Shown here: one piece after another, positions 23,452 through 32,965 of the stretch | Layout of the letters: each line of letters starts with the position of its first letter | Numbering within the stretch: the stretch's first letter is position 1 | Assembly (NCBI GenBank): GCA_902491535.1 | Contig: CABUHS010000001.1 | Location: 101,927-165,926, forward strand | DNA from: an uncultured Eubacteriales bacterium | Lineage (GTDB): Bacteria; Bacillota; Clostridia; Oscillospirales; CAG-272 | Direction: 5' to 3' | Length of the DNA: 64,000 nucleotides | Position numbers and translations under genes: made by a program | The notes under the pieces: generated by a model | Databases searched by the model: none | The model's input: only the letters and a program-made list of their open reading frames with translations | What the model was told of the DNA's origin: nothing

Positions 23452-26193
23452 ATGCTCCAGATACAGAACATAAGCAAGCAATACACCACAGGCGGCATGA
23501 TACAGAATGCGCTTGACGGAGTAAGCGTAAGCTTCAGAGACAATGAATTCGTTGCTATACTCGGACCCAGCGGATCGGGAAAAACTACTTTTCTAAATAT
23601 CATCGGCGGACTCGACAGATACGACAGCGGAGATCTTATCATCAACGGAATATCAACAAAAAAATATAAAGACAGAGACTGGGATTCATACCGAAATCAT
23701 ACGATCGGATTCGTTTTTCAGAGCTATAACCTGATACCGCATCAGTCAGTGCTGGCAAACGTAGAGCTTGCTCTCACCATTTCCGGAATATCCCGTGCAG
23801 AACGCAGAACACGGGCAAAAAACGCGCTCGATCGGGTAGGTCTTTCAGACCATATACACAAGCGTCCGAATCAGCTTTCAGGAGGACAGATGCAGCGTGT
23901 CGCTATCGCACGCGCGCTTGTTAACGATCCGGATATACTTCTGGCAGACGAGCCGACAGGAGCGCTCGACACCGAGACAAGCATACAGGTCATGGAGCTT
24001 CTGAAAGAAGTTGCATCAGACCGCCTTGTTGTAATGGTAACGCACAATCCGGAGCTTGCCGAAGAATATGCAACCAGAACAGTAAAGCTCAAGGACGGTA
24101 AGATAGTCGGAGATACAGCGCCTTTTACTCCCGATACATCTCCGGAGCAGCCGCAGCATAAAAACATGGGCAAGTCATCAATGTCGTTTATGACGTCACT
24201 TGCTCTCAGTTTCAACAATCTCCGCACAAAAAAAGCGCGTACACTGCTTACTTCATTTGCAGGATCAATAGGTATTATCGGAATTGCGCTCATTCTTTCC
24301 CTTTCAGCCGGAGTCAACAATTATATAGAGGATCTTCAGAAAGATACGATGGCTTCATATCCGATTCAGATAGATGCAAAGTCATTTGATCTGAGCAGTC
24401 TGCTTGAAATGGGCGGACGGATGGGCGAGATAAAAGAGGAGGCGGGACATTCTCTTGACGCTGTATATTCCGATGCTACAGCTATGCAAAGCGCAAGCAA
24501 GGTATCCGGAAGTCTGACTGAAAATAATCTGACCGAATTCAAAAAATATCTCGACAATCCGGAAAGCGAGATAAGAAAATATCTCGGCGACAACGGCGTA
24601 GTATATTCCTATGATGTTAATTTCGACATTTATACATACGATCCAAACGGAAAGCTCATAAATACAAAAGGAAGCTCACTTGCCGGAGCAAACACCGACT
24701 ACTCCGCAATGATGGGACCGTCCGCAGCAGGTATGAACGTTTCCACAATGATGAATAACGTTATATCGACGTATGATCCTTTCGGACAGCTTATCCCCGG
24801 AAAAGACGGCGAGCTTGTAAGCAGATCGGTTACAGATAACTATGAGCTTATTGAAGGAACATGGCCGGAAAGCTACAACGATATCGTTATTGTTGTCGAT
24901 GCAAATAATGAAATAGCGCTTCCCACGCTGTATATGCTCGGTCTGCTCCCGTCTGATGAATACAACGATCTTTCCGAAGCGGTAGACCGCGGAGAATCTC
25001 TTGACGGAATCTCTTACAGCTGGAACTATAGCGACCTGATAGGAAGAAACTACTATGTAATTCCTGCATGCGACGGATACGAAAAAACAGAGGACGGAAA
25101 ATTTGTTTCTCTGCGTAACGATCCGTCAAAGCTTGAAGAACTTGCTGAAAACGGAATTAAGCTCAGAGTCTCGGGAATAATCCGTGCAAGTTCTGATTCC
25201 GCTCAGTCGGTATTCAGTTCGGTTGTAGGCTATACCTCAGCGCTTACAGACGAAATAATATCTCTTGCAGAAAAAAGTGAGATCGTAAAAGCACAGAGGC
25301 AGTCTCCCGATAAGGATATTATCAGCGGAATGTCTTTTGATCCCGATGATAATGAAACCAAGATTGCAGATACAAAAACATATATATCGTCGCTCGGAAT
25401 CTCCGGAAAAGCATCGCTGTGGAAAACCATCGCTGCGACATTGTACCGCTCAGATCCGGCTCAGCAACAGGTAATCGCACAGGCTGACGAAAACTCTCTT
25501 GCAGCAATGCTTGACGCATTTATGCAGGATCCAGCTGACGAAGTTCTTCTTTCGATATATGAAAACACGATATCAGTAGGAAGCTACGAGGATAACCTCA
25601 CAAAATTCGGGTTTGTCAGCAAAGACGCACCGACCTCTATAAATATCTATGCCGATACTTTCGAATCGAAAGATCTCATAGCAGAATGCATACAGAACTA
25701 TAACCGCGACGCCACAGAAGAAAATCAGATCGTTTATACCGACTTTGTAGCGCTTCTGATATCATCTGTTACAACGATCATAAACGTAATCTCGTATGTT
25801 CTGATTGCGTTTGTAAGCGTTTCGCTTGTCGTATCATCTATCATGATAGGTATTATAACCTATATTTCAGTTCTCGAGCGCACAAAGGAGATCGGTATTC
25901 TCCGCGCTATCGGAGCTTCAAAAAGAAATGTATCTCAGGTATTTACTGCGGAAACCTTTATTATCGGACTTTGCTCGGGTGCAATCGGCGTAGGTCTTTC
26001 AGCACTTCTGCTGATTCCCGTAAATGCAATAATACATGCCGTTGCAGATACAAGCGAGGTCAGCGCTGTACTTCCTGTCGGAGCAGCAATAATTCTCGTT
26101 ATCATCAGTGTTCTTCTGACACTGATAGGCGGAATGATCCCCTCCAGAAAAGCAGCTAAAAAAGATCCGGTAATAGCGCTCCGTTCCGAATAA
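23452..26193 (+). CDS. MacB-like ABC transporter, ATPase fused to FtsX-type permease
   Basis: A 913-residue fusion. The ATPase occupies residues 1-225: Walker A LGPSGSGKTTFLNII near 37, signature LSGGQMQRVAIARAL near 142, Walker B DILLADEPTGALD near 162. Span 1 is at about 270-290, then a large extracytoplasmic domain (about 295-760), then three C-terminal spans at about 770-800, 830-855 and 875-900, the MacB/FtsX layout. Such transporters export peptides or act in antimicrobial-peptide resistance and sensing. GGAAAGG precedes the ATG. It is not next to a two-component system, so the substrate cannot be inferred. Confidence 0.93.
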   Translation: MLQIQNISKQYTTGGMIQNALDGVSVSFRDNEFVAILGPSGSGKTTFLNIIGGLDRYDSGDLIINGISTKKYKDRDWDSYRNHTIGFVFQSYNLIPHQSVLANVELALTISGISRAERRTRAKNALDRVGLSDHIHKRPNQLSGGQMQRVAIARALVNDPDILLADEPTGALDTETSIQVMELLKEVASDRLVVMVTHNPELAEEYATRTVKLKDGKIVGDTAPFTPDTSPEQPQHKNMGKSSMSFMTSLALSFNNLRTKKARTLLTSFAGSIGIIGIALILSLSAGVNNYIEDLQKDTMASYPIQIDAKSFDLSSLLEMGGRMGEIKEEAGHSLDAVYSDATAMQSASKVSGSLTENNLTEFKKYLDNPESEIRKYLGDNGVVYSYDVNFDIYTYDPNGKLINTKGSSLAGANTDYSAMMGPSAAGMNVSTMMNNVISTYDPFGQLIPGKDGELVSRSVTDNYELIEGTWPESYNDIVIVVDANNEIALPTLYMLGLLPSDEYNDLSEAVDRGESLDGISYSWNYSDLIGRNYYVIPACDGYEKTEDGKFVSLRNDPSKLEELAENGIKLRVSGIIRASSDSAQSVFSSVVGYTSALTDEIISLAEKSEIVKAQRQSPDKDIISGMSFDPDDNETKIADTKTYISSLGISGKASLWKTIAATLYRSDPAQQQVIAQADENSLAAMLDAFMQDPADEVLLSIYENTISVGSYEDNLTKFGFVSKDAPTSINIYADTFESKDLIAECIQNYNRDATEENQIVYTDFVALLISSVTTIINVISYVLIAFVSVSLVVSSIMIGIITYISVLERTKEIGILRAIGASKRNVSQVFTAETFIIGLCSGAIGVGLSALLLIPVNAIIHAVADTSEVSAVLPVGAAIILVIISVLLTLIGGMIPSRKAAKKDPVIALRSE

Positions 26194-26279
26194 AAATTAT
26201 ATTTTTACACAGTGTGAACTTACCTGAAAAGTTCATAACCGCGAAAGATTGTCTGTTTCAAATTCAACCTGAAAAAAAC

Positions 26280-26324
26280 ACGCATATATTCCGTTTTATT
26301 TTATTCGGAATATATGCGTATTTT
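26280..26324. terminator. Bidirectional terminator, ABC transporter / DHHW gene
   Basis: ACGCATATATTCCG pairs with CGGAATATATGCGT around an AT loop, with A and T runs outside. It serves the plus-strand ABC transporter and the minus-strand DHHW gene. Confidence 0.9.
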
Positions 26325-26366
26325 ATTGTGAAACAACAAGGTTCCGGGATACCCGCCGGGTTCTTA
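26322..26366 (-). repeat. Short hairpin element (family R, locus R4)
   Basis: On the minus strand TAAGAACCCGGCGGG, TATCCCGGAACC and TTGTTGTTTCACAATAAA, with the inner CAATC/GATTG hairpin deleted. It lies between the DHHW stop and its terminator in the same orientation as the array at 386-683 relative to tpiA. Confidence 0.8.
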
Positions 26367-26378
26367 CTTTATCAGACC

Positions 26379-27587
26379 TTAGCAGCCGTTATATTCAAGA
26401 TTCAGAAGCGCTTCATAATCCCGTATACATATAACAACATCAGGAGAAACCTTTTCAATAAAATCATCAAGCGGCATCTCGGTATAATATCTGAAATCGA
26501 GAGAATACATCGTATCAAAGCTGTTCCACACTATACACTCAAATGCATTGGTAAAGCTGTCACCGTAAATAAGAACGGTAGGAAGCTCAGGACGCTCCGT
26601 TTCGATTCTGGTTATTGAACAGTCATCGCCCATATACATTCCGTACATTATTCTCGATTCTTCATTCTCCGGCATAACATAAACAGTTGAAGCGCTGGGT
26701 TGTTCATTTCCGTAATTCCACCTGGTAAAAGGAATCTCTTCATTCGGAGTTATTATAGACAGGCGCTCATCATAACGCCACTGTCCGAGAAGCTTACGCG
26801 TACGTGAGCCTATATAGGGATTAGGAAGCTCTGTCAGAGTATATTCTCCGTCTTCAAGGATATCTATATTCAGATCCGTATCCTCATTTATACGCTCCAT
26901 TACAGTGCGGTAGGTCTCATATGCGCCTACTATTCCGTAATGGTTATCCACAGCCGAGCTGAATTCGGGAAGATGTCCGAGCTTTTTAAATTCTTCATTC
27001 ATATCAATATACGATATATTTTTTTCCTCAAGCTTACCGAAAAGAGCTTCTGACGATGCTTTCGTGTACTCCGCACGCGAATTCAGATACCACGGATACT
27101 GATCCTCATAATATACATACTGACACGGAACGGCGACATAATAAAATTCTGCTCCGCAACTCTCTGCCTTATCTGCATGCCCTCTGAGCCGATTTGACAT
27201 GATCTGTGCAAGATTATCTATTTCATCCTTATTGACCGTTTCCGGCTTATTATACGGGAGCAGAATATCGTCTGTAATAACTATTCCGTTTACAACCGGA
27301 CGGCGAAGGATATTCATGTTAAGGAAAGTATCATACGAAAGAACTCCGTTTCTCTTTGCCACATGATCCTTGTACCAGTTTTCAAGTTTACTGAAAAAAG
27401 AGCCGTCAAGCACAGAGTCGGTATCGGGTTCAGGCAACATAGTCAGATTACGGTTTTCATAATACGAATATGTCGAATAATCTGTTATATTTTCGTATGC
27501 CGAAAGTGCAAAAAGTCCGAAAACAAATCCGAAAAACCCGATGATCATAAAAGCCGAACATATATTTGAAAATTTCTTTCTGTTCAT
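26379..27587 (-). CDS. DHHW family extracytoplasmic protein (AlgX-like, MBOAT partner)
   Basis: A 402-residue protein with one N-terminal membrane span (about 10-30) and the rest outside the membrane. The YYENRNLTMLPEP segment near 43 and KRNGVLSYDTF near 78 are typical of DHHW/AlgX-like proteins; a GDSFTNAFE motif near 343 fits the nucleophile region of an SGNH-type acyltransferase fold. It follows the MBOAT gene by nine bases. Known pairs of this type acetylate exported polysaccharides, so it probably completes acyl transfer on the outer face. The polymer is not identified. Confidence 0.85.
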   Translation of the reverse strand: MNRKKFSNICSAFMIIGFFGFVFGLFALSAYENITDYSTYSYYENRNLTMLPEPDTDSVLDGSFFSKLENWYKDHVAKRNGVLSYDTFLNMNILRRPVVNGIVITDDILLPYNKPETVNKDEIDNLAQIMSNRLRGHADKAESCGAEFYYVAVPCQYVYYEDQYPWYLNSRAEYTKASSEALFGKLEEKNISYIDMNEEFKKLGHLPEFSSAVDNHYGIVGAYETYRTVMERINEDTDLNIDILEDGEYTLTELPNPYIGSRTRKLLGQWRYDERLSIITPNEEIPFTRWNYGNEQPSASTVYVMPENEESRIMYGMYMGDDCSITRIETERPELPTVLIYGDSFTNAFECIVWNSFDTMYSLDFRYYTEMPLDDFIEKVSPDVVICIRDYEALLNLEYNGC

Positions 27588-27596
27588 ACCGTCACC

Positions 27597-29030
27597 TCAG
27601 AACTGGAAATAAATAAACGGATTAAAGCTTCCGGAAACAAGCTTAAAATATCCTAAGACAAAAACAATTACCGCAAATGCCTTCGGAGCAAGCTGACCGA
27701 ATACAAATACCGACAGCTTTCCGCTGTTCTTTTCAATAATGTTCTCAATAATTCTTTTGATCGGAAATACAGCAGCAATGCTGATAATAAATTCAGGATA
27801 ATACTGTCTGATATAATAGAAAGCATCAGACGAAGCAAGTCTTCCCCCTGCACCGAACATAACACCGACATATTGCGCGGCCGAGCTTATCGTATCCGAA
27901 CGGAACAGTACCCAACTTATGATAACAAGCAAAAGCGTTACTACATGGCGTATCACAGCAGGTATCTTCGGCAAAATTCCGGATAAAAGATATTTTTCGG
28001 CTATAAGCAAAATTCCGAAATAAATTCCCCATACAATAAATGTCCAGTTCGCTCCGTGCCACAGTCCGGTAAGCGTCCATACGACCATAAGATTAAAGAT
28101 ATGTCTTAAGCGGGAACAACGGTTTCCGCCGAGGGGAATATACACATAATCCCTGAACCATCTTGAAAGCGAGATATGCCATCTTCTCCAGAATTCTGTC
28201 ACTGATGACGATATATAAGGATAATTGAAATTCTCCTCAAAATGAAATCCGAACATGCGTCCGAGCCCTATCGCCATATCCGAATATGCTGAAAAATCGA
28301 AATATATCTGGAAAGTGTATGCAATTGCTCCTATCCATGCCGAAGCCGTTGTAAGAACTTCAATGTTCAGACCGAATACCTGATCTGCTATCTCCCCCAT
28401 AGCATTTGCAAGTATCATCTTTTTTCCGAAGCCGATCATAAAACGGATAATACCGTCGGAAAATTCTTTTACGGTATGGCAGCGCATGCCTATTTCACTT
28501 TCAACCGTAGTATATCTTACGATCGGTCCCGCAACAAGCTGCGGAAAAAGCGCGACATACAGTGCGACGTTCAGCGGATTTTTCTGTATATGTGCGTCGC
28601 CGCGGTAAACGTCTATAACATAACTCATTCCCTGAAATGTAAAGAAAGAAATACCTATCGGAAGCACGATTTCAGGTACTGCTACCGGAATGCCTAACGA
28701 AGCTGCAGCCTGTGCTGCAAATCCGGCATATTTATACCATCCGAGCATACCGAGGTTTACAGCCATAACAATAAAAAGAAAAAGCTTCTTCAGCTTTGCT
28801 GACTTCGGATATGTAACAAGCAGGCCTCCTATGTAATTAACCGCTATAGAAACACCGAGTATACCGAGATATGCAACTCCGCCCCATGCATAAAAAAGCA
28901 GACTGAAGATCAAAAGAACAAGGTTCTTCCACGGAAGAAATCTCCCGTTTTTTCCTTGCGGAACGATAAAATAAAAAAAGATCAGACAGGGCAGAAATCC
29001 GAGAAGAAATACCATACTGGAAAATACCAT
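27597..29030 (-). CDS. MBOAT family O-acyltransferase (AlgI/PatA-like)
   Basis: Membrane-bound enzyme of 477 residues that moves acyl groups across the membrane. About ten to twelve spans are visible, starting at residues 5-24. PYISSSVTEFWRRWHISLSRWFRDYVYIP is represented by its core EFWRRWHISLS near 235, and the catalytic His region by LTGLWHGANWTF near 305. I chose the ATG at 29030 because AAAGGAG lies just upstream and the family N-terminus begins MVFSSMVFLLGFLP; the start at 29198 would add 56 unrelated residues. Together with the DHHW gene it forms a two-gene acylation operon. Confidence 0.93.
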   Translation of the reverse strand: MVFSSMVFLLGFLPCLIFFYFIVPQGKNGRFLPWKNLVLLIFSLLFYAWGGVAYLGILGVSIAVNYIGGLLVTYPKSAKLKKLFLFIVMAVNLGMLGWYKYAGFAAQAAASLGIPVAVPEIVLPIGISFFTFQGMSYVIDVYRGDAHIQKNPLNVALYVALFPQLVAGPIVRYTTVESEIGMRCHTVKEFSDGIIRFMIGFGKKMILANAMGEIADQVFGLNIEVLTTASAWIGAIAYTFQIYFDFSAYSDMAIGLGRMFGFHFEENFNYPYISSSVTEFWRRWHISLSRWFRDYVYIPLGGNRCSRLRHIFNLMVVWTLTGLWHGANWTFIVWGIYFGILLIAEKYLLSGILPKIPAVIRHVVTLLLVIISWVLFRSDTISSAAQYVGVMFGAGGRLASSDAFYYIRQYYPEFIISIAAVFPIKRIIENIIEKNSGKLSVFVFGQLAPKAFAVIVFVLGYFKLVSGSFNPFIYFQF

Positions 29031-29130
29031 AAAATTCTCCTTTATCTGTTTAAATATAAGAATGTCTTTCATAATTATACATATTAACCGTATAGTTGTC
29101 AACAACCTGTGCATTTCTCTGCGGTCTAAA

Positions 29131-29168
29131 ATATCAAAACCCGCCTTACAAAAGACGGGTTTTGATAT
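29131..29168 (-). terminator. Terminator of the sigma/anti-sigma/exported-protein operon
   Basis: ATATCAAAACCCG pairs with CGGGTTTTGATAT around a 12-nt loop. On the minus strand it is followed by TTTTAGA, and it lies just after the 29221 stop. Confidence 0.8.
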
Positions 29169-29220
29169 ATTTTTGTAATCACCTGAAGAAATGACCAAGC
29201 CGAATTATTCTACCGTAATA

Positions 29221-30300
29221 TCAGCCAAGACTGTCAATAATATTTTTTATTCCGTATATTTGCTCTTTTGTAAGTTCAGCTTGTCCTTTTTCACATCTTG
29301 CAAAGCCTTGAGTAAGATTTATTCCACACCCTTTTATCAGTTCGGTATCAACAGTAAATTCATCAATACACAGACATACCTTATCAATATCATAATCAAG
29401 ATTAACAAGAATGTCCGTAATATAGACCGATTTATCATACATTAACGAATAGGTCTTCCCGTTAATATATACCGTTGTAACCATATTCCCGCAATACCCG
29501 GATATCGGATCCTCTACAGTCTGCGGTTCATCGGCAGGATAATGATAATGCGGTACCGGATCGACCATACACCGTGCAGAAAACGTTTTTATATTTTCAG
29601 GTTTACCGCCGTTTACTGAAAATTCTGCGCCGAAAGTAAACCATTCAGCAGCCGCCGACGCCGAATCGCTCTCAAAGCATCCGCGTGCTTCAAGGCTGTA
29701 ATATCCGTCTTTTGAGATATCGGCCAGCCCGAGTAAATAAGTCTGCTCTGCGCTTCCGCCCGGTAAAACCGTATATAATATTGCATTAAACGCAGGTTCT
29801 CCCGTAAAACAGCTCTCCCGTATGTCAGATTTATTTTTACGGTAGAAAATATCGAAGGTTTCTCCGAAACAAAACTCGGTATTACTGTGATTGGTAATTT
29901 CAATTTTTATATAAGGAGAATCTCCCTTCGGTGAAAATTCTTTGACGGAAACGGAAAAGCCCGTTTCATCAGACGATTCCTTGCAGTCAGTTGTACCTGA
30001 CGATACTTTTTCCGTCACGGTATCACCTGCTGTTCTTTCTTCTTTATTTTCTTCCGTTAATTTTACAGATTCCTCCTTCCAAAGTGCATCAACAGACTTT
30101 GTATTGAGCGGAAAAGGGTATATCCTCCACGCCTTATAAATTTCTCCGTCAGAAGTGATCCTGTTCCATTTTACCAGTTTATACGTAAGTGAGGTGTATT
30201 CTCTTGTTCCTCCGTCTTTAAGCGCTCCGCTCGGTATAGGAAAAAATAATACAAGCAATGCGATTAAAGAAATAATTAAGATTAATGCTTTTTTCTTCAT
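29221..30300 (-). CDS. Exported or membrane-anchored protein of unknown function in the ECF operon
   Basis: A 359-residue protein. A hydrophobic N-terminal segment (about 5-25) may be a signal anchor. TSLTYKLVKWNRITSDGEIY near 42 is a segment I have seen in clostridial exported proteins. Residues about 120-230 have an Ig-like beta-rich pattern (YIKIEITNHSNTEFCFGETF). The C-terminal third ends in an acidic helix. GGAAAGGAG precedes the ATG, five bases after the anti-sigma stop, so it is in the same transcript. It may be the output or signal sensor of the sigma system. Confidence 0.75.
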   Translation of the reverse strand: MKKKALILIISLIALLVLFFPIPSGALKDGGTREYTSLTYKLVKWNRITSDGEIYKAWRIYPFPLNTKSVDALWKEESVKLTEENKEERTAGDTVTEKVSSGTTDCKESSDETGFSVSVKEFSPKGDSPYIKIEITNHSNTEFCFGETFDIFYRKNKSDIRESCFTGEPAFNAILYTVLPGGSAEQTYLLGLADISKDGYYSLEARGCFESDSASAAAEWFTFGAEFSVNGGKPENIKTFSARCMVDPVPHYHYPADEPQTVEDPISGYCGNMVTTVYINGKTYSLMYDKSVYITDILVNLDYDIDKVCLCIDEFTVDTELIKGCGINLTQGFARCEKGQAELTKEQIYGIKNIIDSLG

Positions 30301-30305
30301 ACCGG

Positions 30306-30953
30306 TTATCTCCTTTCCTTCGCCGCTATATCCAAAATCGCTTCCGCCTGTTCGTCGGACAGAATAACCGATCTGCCATCGGAAGAAGTCAACGTATTTT
30401 CACGCAATACATATTCTGCGTCATAAACATATATAAAACATGATATTTCTGATCTTATTTGCCCATCGCTACATGTCTCACCTAGACACTGATCCTGCCT
30501 TTCCCTGTCGGCAACTGCCGAGGTTTCTTCAATAACATCACATCGGTCTGCTTCATTATCAATTTCAACTAAAGTATCCGCACAATCAACTGAAATATCA
30601 AGTTTTCCGATCTCTTTCATAATAATATCAACATCCGACGAATCGGTAACTGCATATTTTATACCGTCGGTCATTATATATATATTTGTTACTAAAGAAG
30701 GCACTGAAAAACCGTCATAGGTAACGGCGCTTTTATCGGCTTCTTTTTCTACAGGAACAGTTTTTGTTTTCACTTTCATCACCGGGATCATTGCCGATAA
30801 AATAATTACTGCACATGCAGCTCCGGAAACACTGCTGACCGCTATCCTGGATAATTTTTTTCTTTGTGTTACTTTAAACTCCGCACTCCGTCGGAAAATC
30901 TCCTTTTTAAATTCTTCATCATTTCTCATCATATCAGTTAAAAAATTCACCAT
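30306..30953 (-). CDS. Probable anti-sigma factor with one membrane span
   Basis: About 215 residues. A cytoplasmic N-terminal part (1-40) with MMRNDEEFKKEIFRRS is followed by one span (about 44-65) and an extracytoplasmic part with Asp/Glu/Cys-rich sequence. Position and architecture (overlapping the end of the ECF sigma gene, single span) are the evidence; no zinc-binding HxxxCxxC is present, so it is not a classical ZAS protein. The start is uncertain: TTG 30962, ATG 30953 or GTG 30950 all stand around GGAGAGG, which best fits the GTG by spacing. Confidence 0.7.
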   Translation of the reverse strand: MVNFLTDMMRNDEEFKKEIFRRSAEFKVTQRKKLSRIAVSSVSGAACAVIILSAMIPVMKVKTKTVPVEKEADKSAVTYDGFSVPSLVTNIYIMTDGIKYAVTDSSDVDIIMKEIGKLDISVDCADTLVEIDNEADRCDVIEETSAVADRERQDQCLGETCSDGQIRSEISCFIYVYDAEYVLRENTLTSSDGRSVILSDEQAEAILDIAAKERR

Positions 30954-31485
30954 CCTCTCCAAGTACAGAGCGAAGCTCGCTTTTGGCGCGGTATAAAAGA
31001 TTATCTATCTGTTTCCGGCTTTTTTTCATTATCTTTGCTGCATCTGCATAAGACATATTTTCAAAATACACCAAAAACACAGCGGTACGCATTTGCTCGG
31101 GAAGCGCCTGAACAGCCGTGCGGACAGCATTTCTTTTTTCATCCGAAACAAGACGCTCCTCCGGACCGGGATCCGCAGACATAAGCTCTACATGTTCCGA
31201 TATATCGGTAAATTCCATTTTACGCGCATGCTTCAGATAATCAAGCGCACGGCTGCGTCCAAGCATGAATAAATATGTTTTCAGTCCTGTTTTAAAATTA
31301 TATCTGTGCGGATGTATTATCAGATATGTAAAAACATCTATTGCAATATCTTCTGCTGCCTCTGCGTTGCGGACATATCTGAATATGAAAGACGTAAGCG
31401 GGATTCTGTAATCTTTTATAATATCGTCAAAAGCGGACTCATCTCCGGCAAGAAAACGGCGGTAGCTACCTGCACCGTTATCCAT
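30934..31485 (-). CDS. ECF-type RNA polymerase sigma factor
   Basis: A 183-residue sigma factor. Region 2 spans about residues 20-90 (YVRNAEAAEDIAIDVFTYLI; KTYLFMLGRSRALDYLKH). Region 4 spans about 118-172 (LPEQMRTAVFLVYFENMSYADAAKIM, with KSRKQIDNLLYRAKSELR as the recognition helix). There is no region 3. GGAGG lies nine bases before the ATG. It overlaps the probable anti-sigma gene. A TTGACA-17-CAAAAT promoter lies about 95 bp upstream; an autoregulated ECF promoter is also possible. Confidence 0.93.
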   Translation of the reverse strand: MDNGAGSYRRFLAGDESAFDDIIKDYRIPLTSFIFRYVRNAEAAEDIAIDVFTYLIIHPHRYNFKTGLKTYLFMLGRSRALDYLKHARKMEFTDISEHVELMSADPGPEERLVSDEKRNAVRTAVQALPEQMRTAVFLVYFENMSYADAAKIMKKSRKQIDNLLYRAKSELRSVLGEDGEFFN

Positions 31486-31579
31486 TTGATGTTCCTCCGT
31501 ATAAATGGATCTAAAAGCTTTTATATAACATCCTCTGTTTGTTATACGACCGGGAAAACAAAAATCCTTTTTTGATTAT

Positions 31580-31608
31580 ATTTTGCCATAGAAAGTCATA
31601 TATGTCAA
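31580..31608 (-). promoter_or_regulatory. Candidate promoter of the ECF operon
   Basis: On the minus strand, TTGACA, 17 bp, CAAAAT. A TATAAT follows five bases later, out of register. Weak at -10, so only moderate support. Confidence 0.4.
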
Positions 31609-31638
31609 TCGCAAAGCAATTTATTAATATAATATGTC

Positions 31639-31667
31639 TTGACTTGACAGGCAGTATATCATATAAT
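31639..31667 (+). promoter_or_regulatory. hprK promoter
   Basis: TTGACT, 17-bp spacer, TATAAT, 39 bp upstream of the hprK ATG. Confidence 0.75.
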
Positions 31668-31706
31668 TTAAACAACAAAATATATAAAGGAGCGAAATAA
31701 CAGAAA

Positions 31707-32645
31707 ATGACACCGGTCTATACAGTCAAATTAAAGGATATAATAAAAGAATTCGGAACAGAAGAAATATTTGTACCGGAAGGAAAGGATATTCTTGTAT
31801 CAAAAACCGAGCTTAACCGTCCCGGTCTTGCACTCTCCGGATTTTTCGGTCATTTCGATCCCGAAAGAATACAGCTTATAGGAAGATGCGAACACACATA
31901 TCTGAGTTCTTTCCCGGAAGAACAGCTCTCCGACCGTATAGATAGCTTCCTGTCTCAAAAACCGGTTGCCGTAATATTTTCTTCCAATCTTGAGGTTTTC
32001 CCTGCTTTTATAAAATTTGCTGAAAAATACGGTGTTCCGATCCTTCGCACGACACAGAGAACTTCTGAATTTATGGCAAGTCTGATATCATATCTCAATG
32101 TAGAACTCGCTCAAAGAATCACCCGTCACGGAGTTCTTGTAGAAGTGTACGGAGAGGGAATGCTGCTGCTTGGGGACAGCGGTATAGGAAAAAGCGAAAC
32201 AGCAATAGAACTTGTAAAACGCGGCCACCGTCTTATCGCAGATGATGCTGTGGAAATTAAAAAAGTGTCGTCAAAAACACTTGTCGGCAGCGCACCTGCT
32301 ATGATCCGCCATTATATGGAGCTTCGTGGAATAGGGGTCGTCGATGTACGCAGACTGTTCGGTATCGGTTCTGTTAAGGAAACTGAAAAAATAGATCTGG
32401 TCGTCAATCTCGAGCCGTGGGTACAGGGAAAAATGTATGACAGACTCGGCATTGAAAACGAATACACCGATATTATGGGTATCAGACTTTCTACACTGAC
32501 AATACCCGTAAAACCCGGACGTAATCTTGCTATTATTCTTGAAATTGCCGCAATGAACAGCCGTCAGAAAAAAATGGGATACAATACCGCTCTTGAACTC
32601 GAAAATAATCTTCTGAAGCAAATGGGTGCAGGTACAAATATCTGA
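31707..32645 (+). CDS. hprK: HPr kinase/phosphorylase
   Basis: Phosphorylates and dephosphorylates HPr at Ser46, the central switch of carbon catabolite control in Bacillota. It has 312 residues. The N-terminal domain (1-125) is followed by the kinase domain with P-loop GDSGIGKSETAIELV near 153, the HxD/D region LIADDAVEIKK near 172, and the signature MELRGIGVVDVRRLFG near 203. KGGAG-type AAAGGAG precedes the ATG. It is transcribed alone, followed by an R-family element and a terminator. HPr itself (ptsH) is not in the window. Confidence 0.97.
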   Translation: MTPVYTVKLKDIIKEFGTEEIFVPEGKDILVSKTELNRPGLALSGFFGHFDPERIQLIGRCEHTYLSSFPEEQLSDRIDSFLSQKPVAVIFSSNLEVFPAFIKFAEKYGVPILRTTQRTSEFMASLISYLNVELAQRITRHGVLVEVYGEGMLLLGDSGIGKSETAIELVKRGHRLIADDAVEIKKVSSKTLVGSAPAMIRHYMELRGIGVVDVRRLFGIGSVKETEKIDLVVNLEPWVQGKMYDRLGIENEYTDIMGIRLSTLTIPVKPGRNLAIILEIAAMNSRQKKMGYNTALELENNLLKQMGAGTNI

Positions 32646-32746
32646 TCTATATAAAATTTTCTCATAAATCAATCTAAAATAAAAAGTATAATTTAAAAGT
32701 ATAATTTATATATAAGTACTTCTCTAATACGAATAAAAATTCAACC

Positions 32747-32790
32747 AGCCCCAGCGGGTATCCCGGAACCTTGTTGTTTCACAATAAAAA
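32747..32790 (+). repeat. Short hairpin element (family R, locus R5)
   Basis: CAGCGGGTATCCCGGAACC followed by TTGTTGTTTCACAATAAAAA. It lies in the hprK 3' untranslated region and runs directly into the terminator. Confidence 0.8.
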
Positions 32791-32824
32791 ATCCTGAATG
32801 CAGTGTTTCATTCAGGATTTTTTT
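32786..32824 (+). terminator. Terminator of hprK
   Basis: AAAAATCCTGAATG pairs with CATTCAGGATTTTT, followed by TT. Stem of 14 bp. Confidence 0.9.
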
Positions 32825-32965
32825 ATATGTACATAACTCGTCGTAACTGAACATGTTTCAGATTACACTACGATTCTGACGGTCATTTTCAATAAATCAG
32901 AAATATATCCGCCGTTTGACATATAAACTTTAGGGCTGCTGTAGGCAAAAGCGTATAATATCCGG

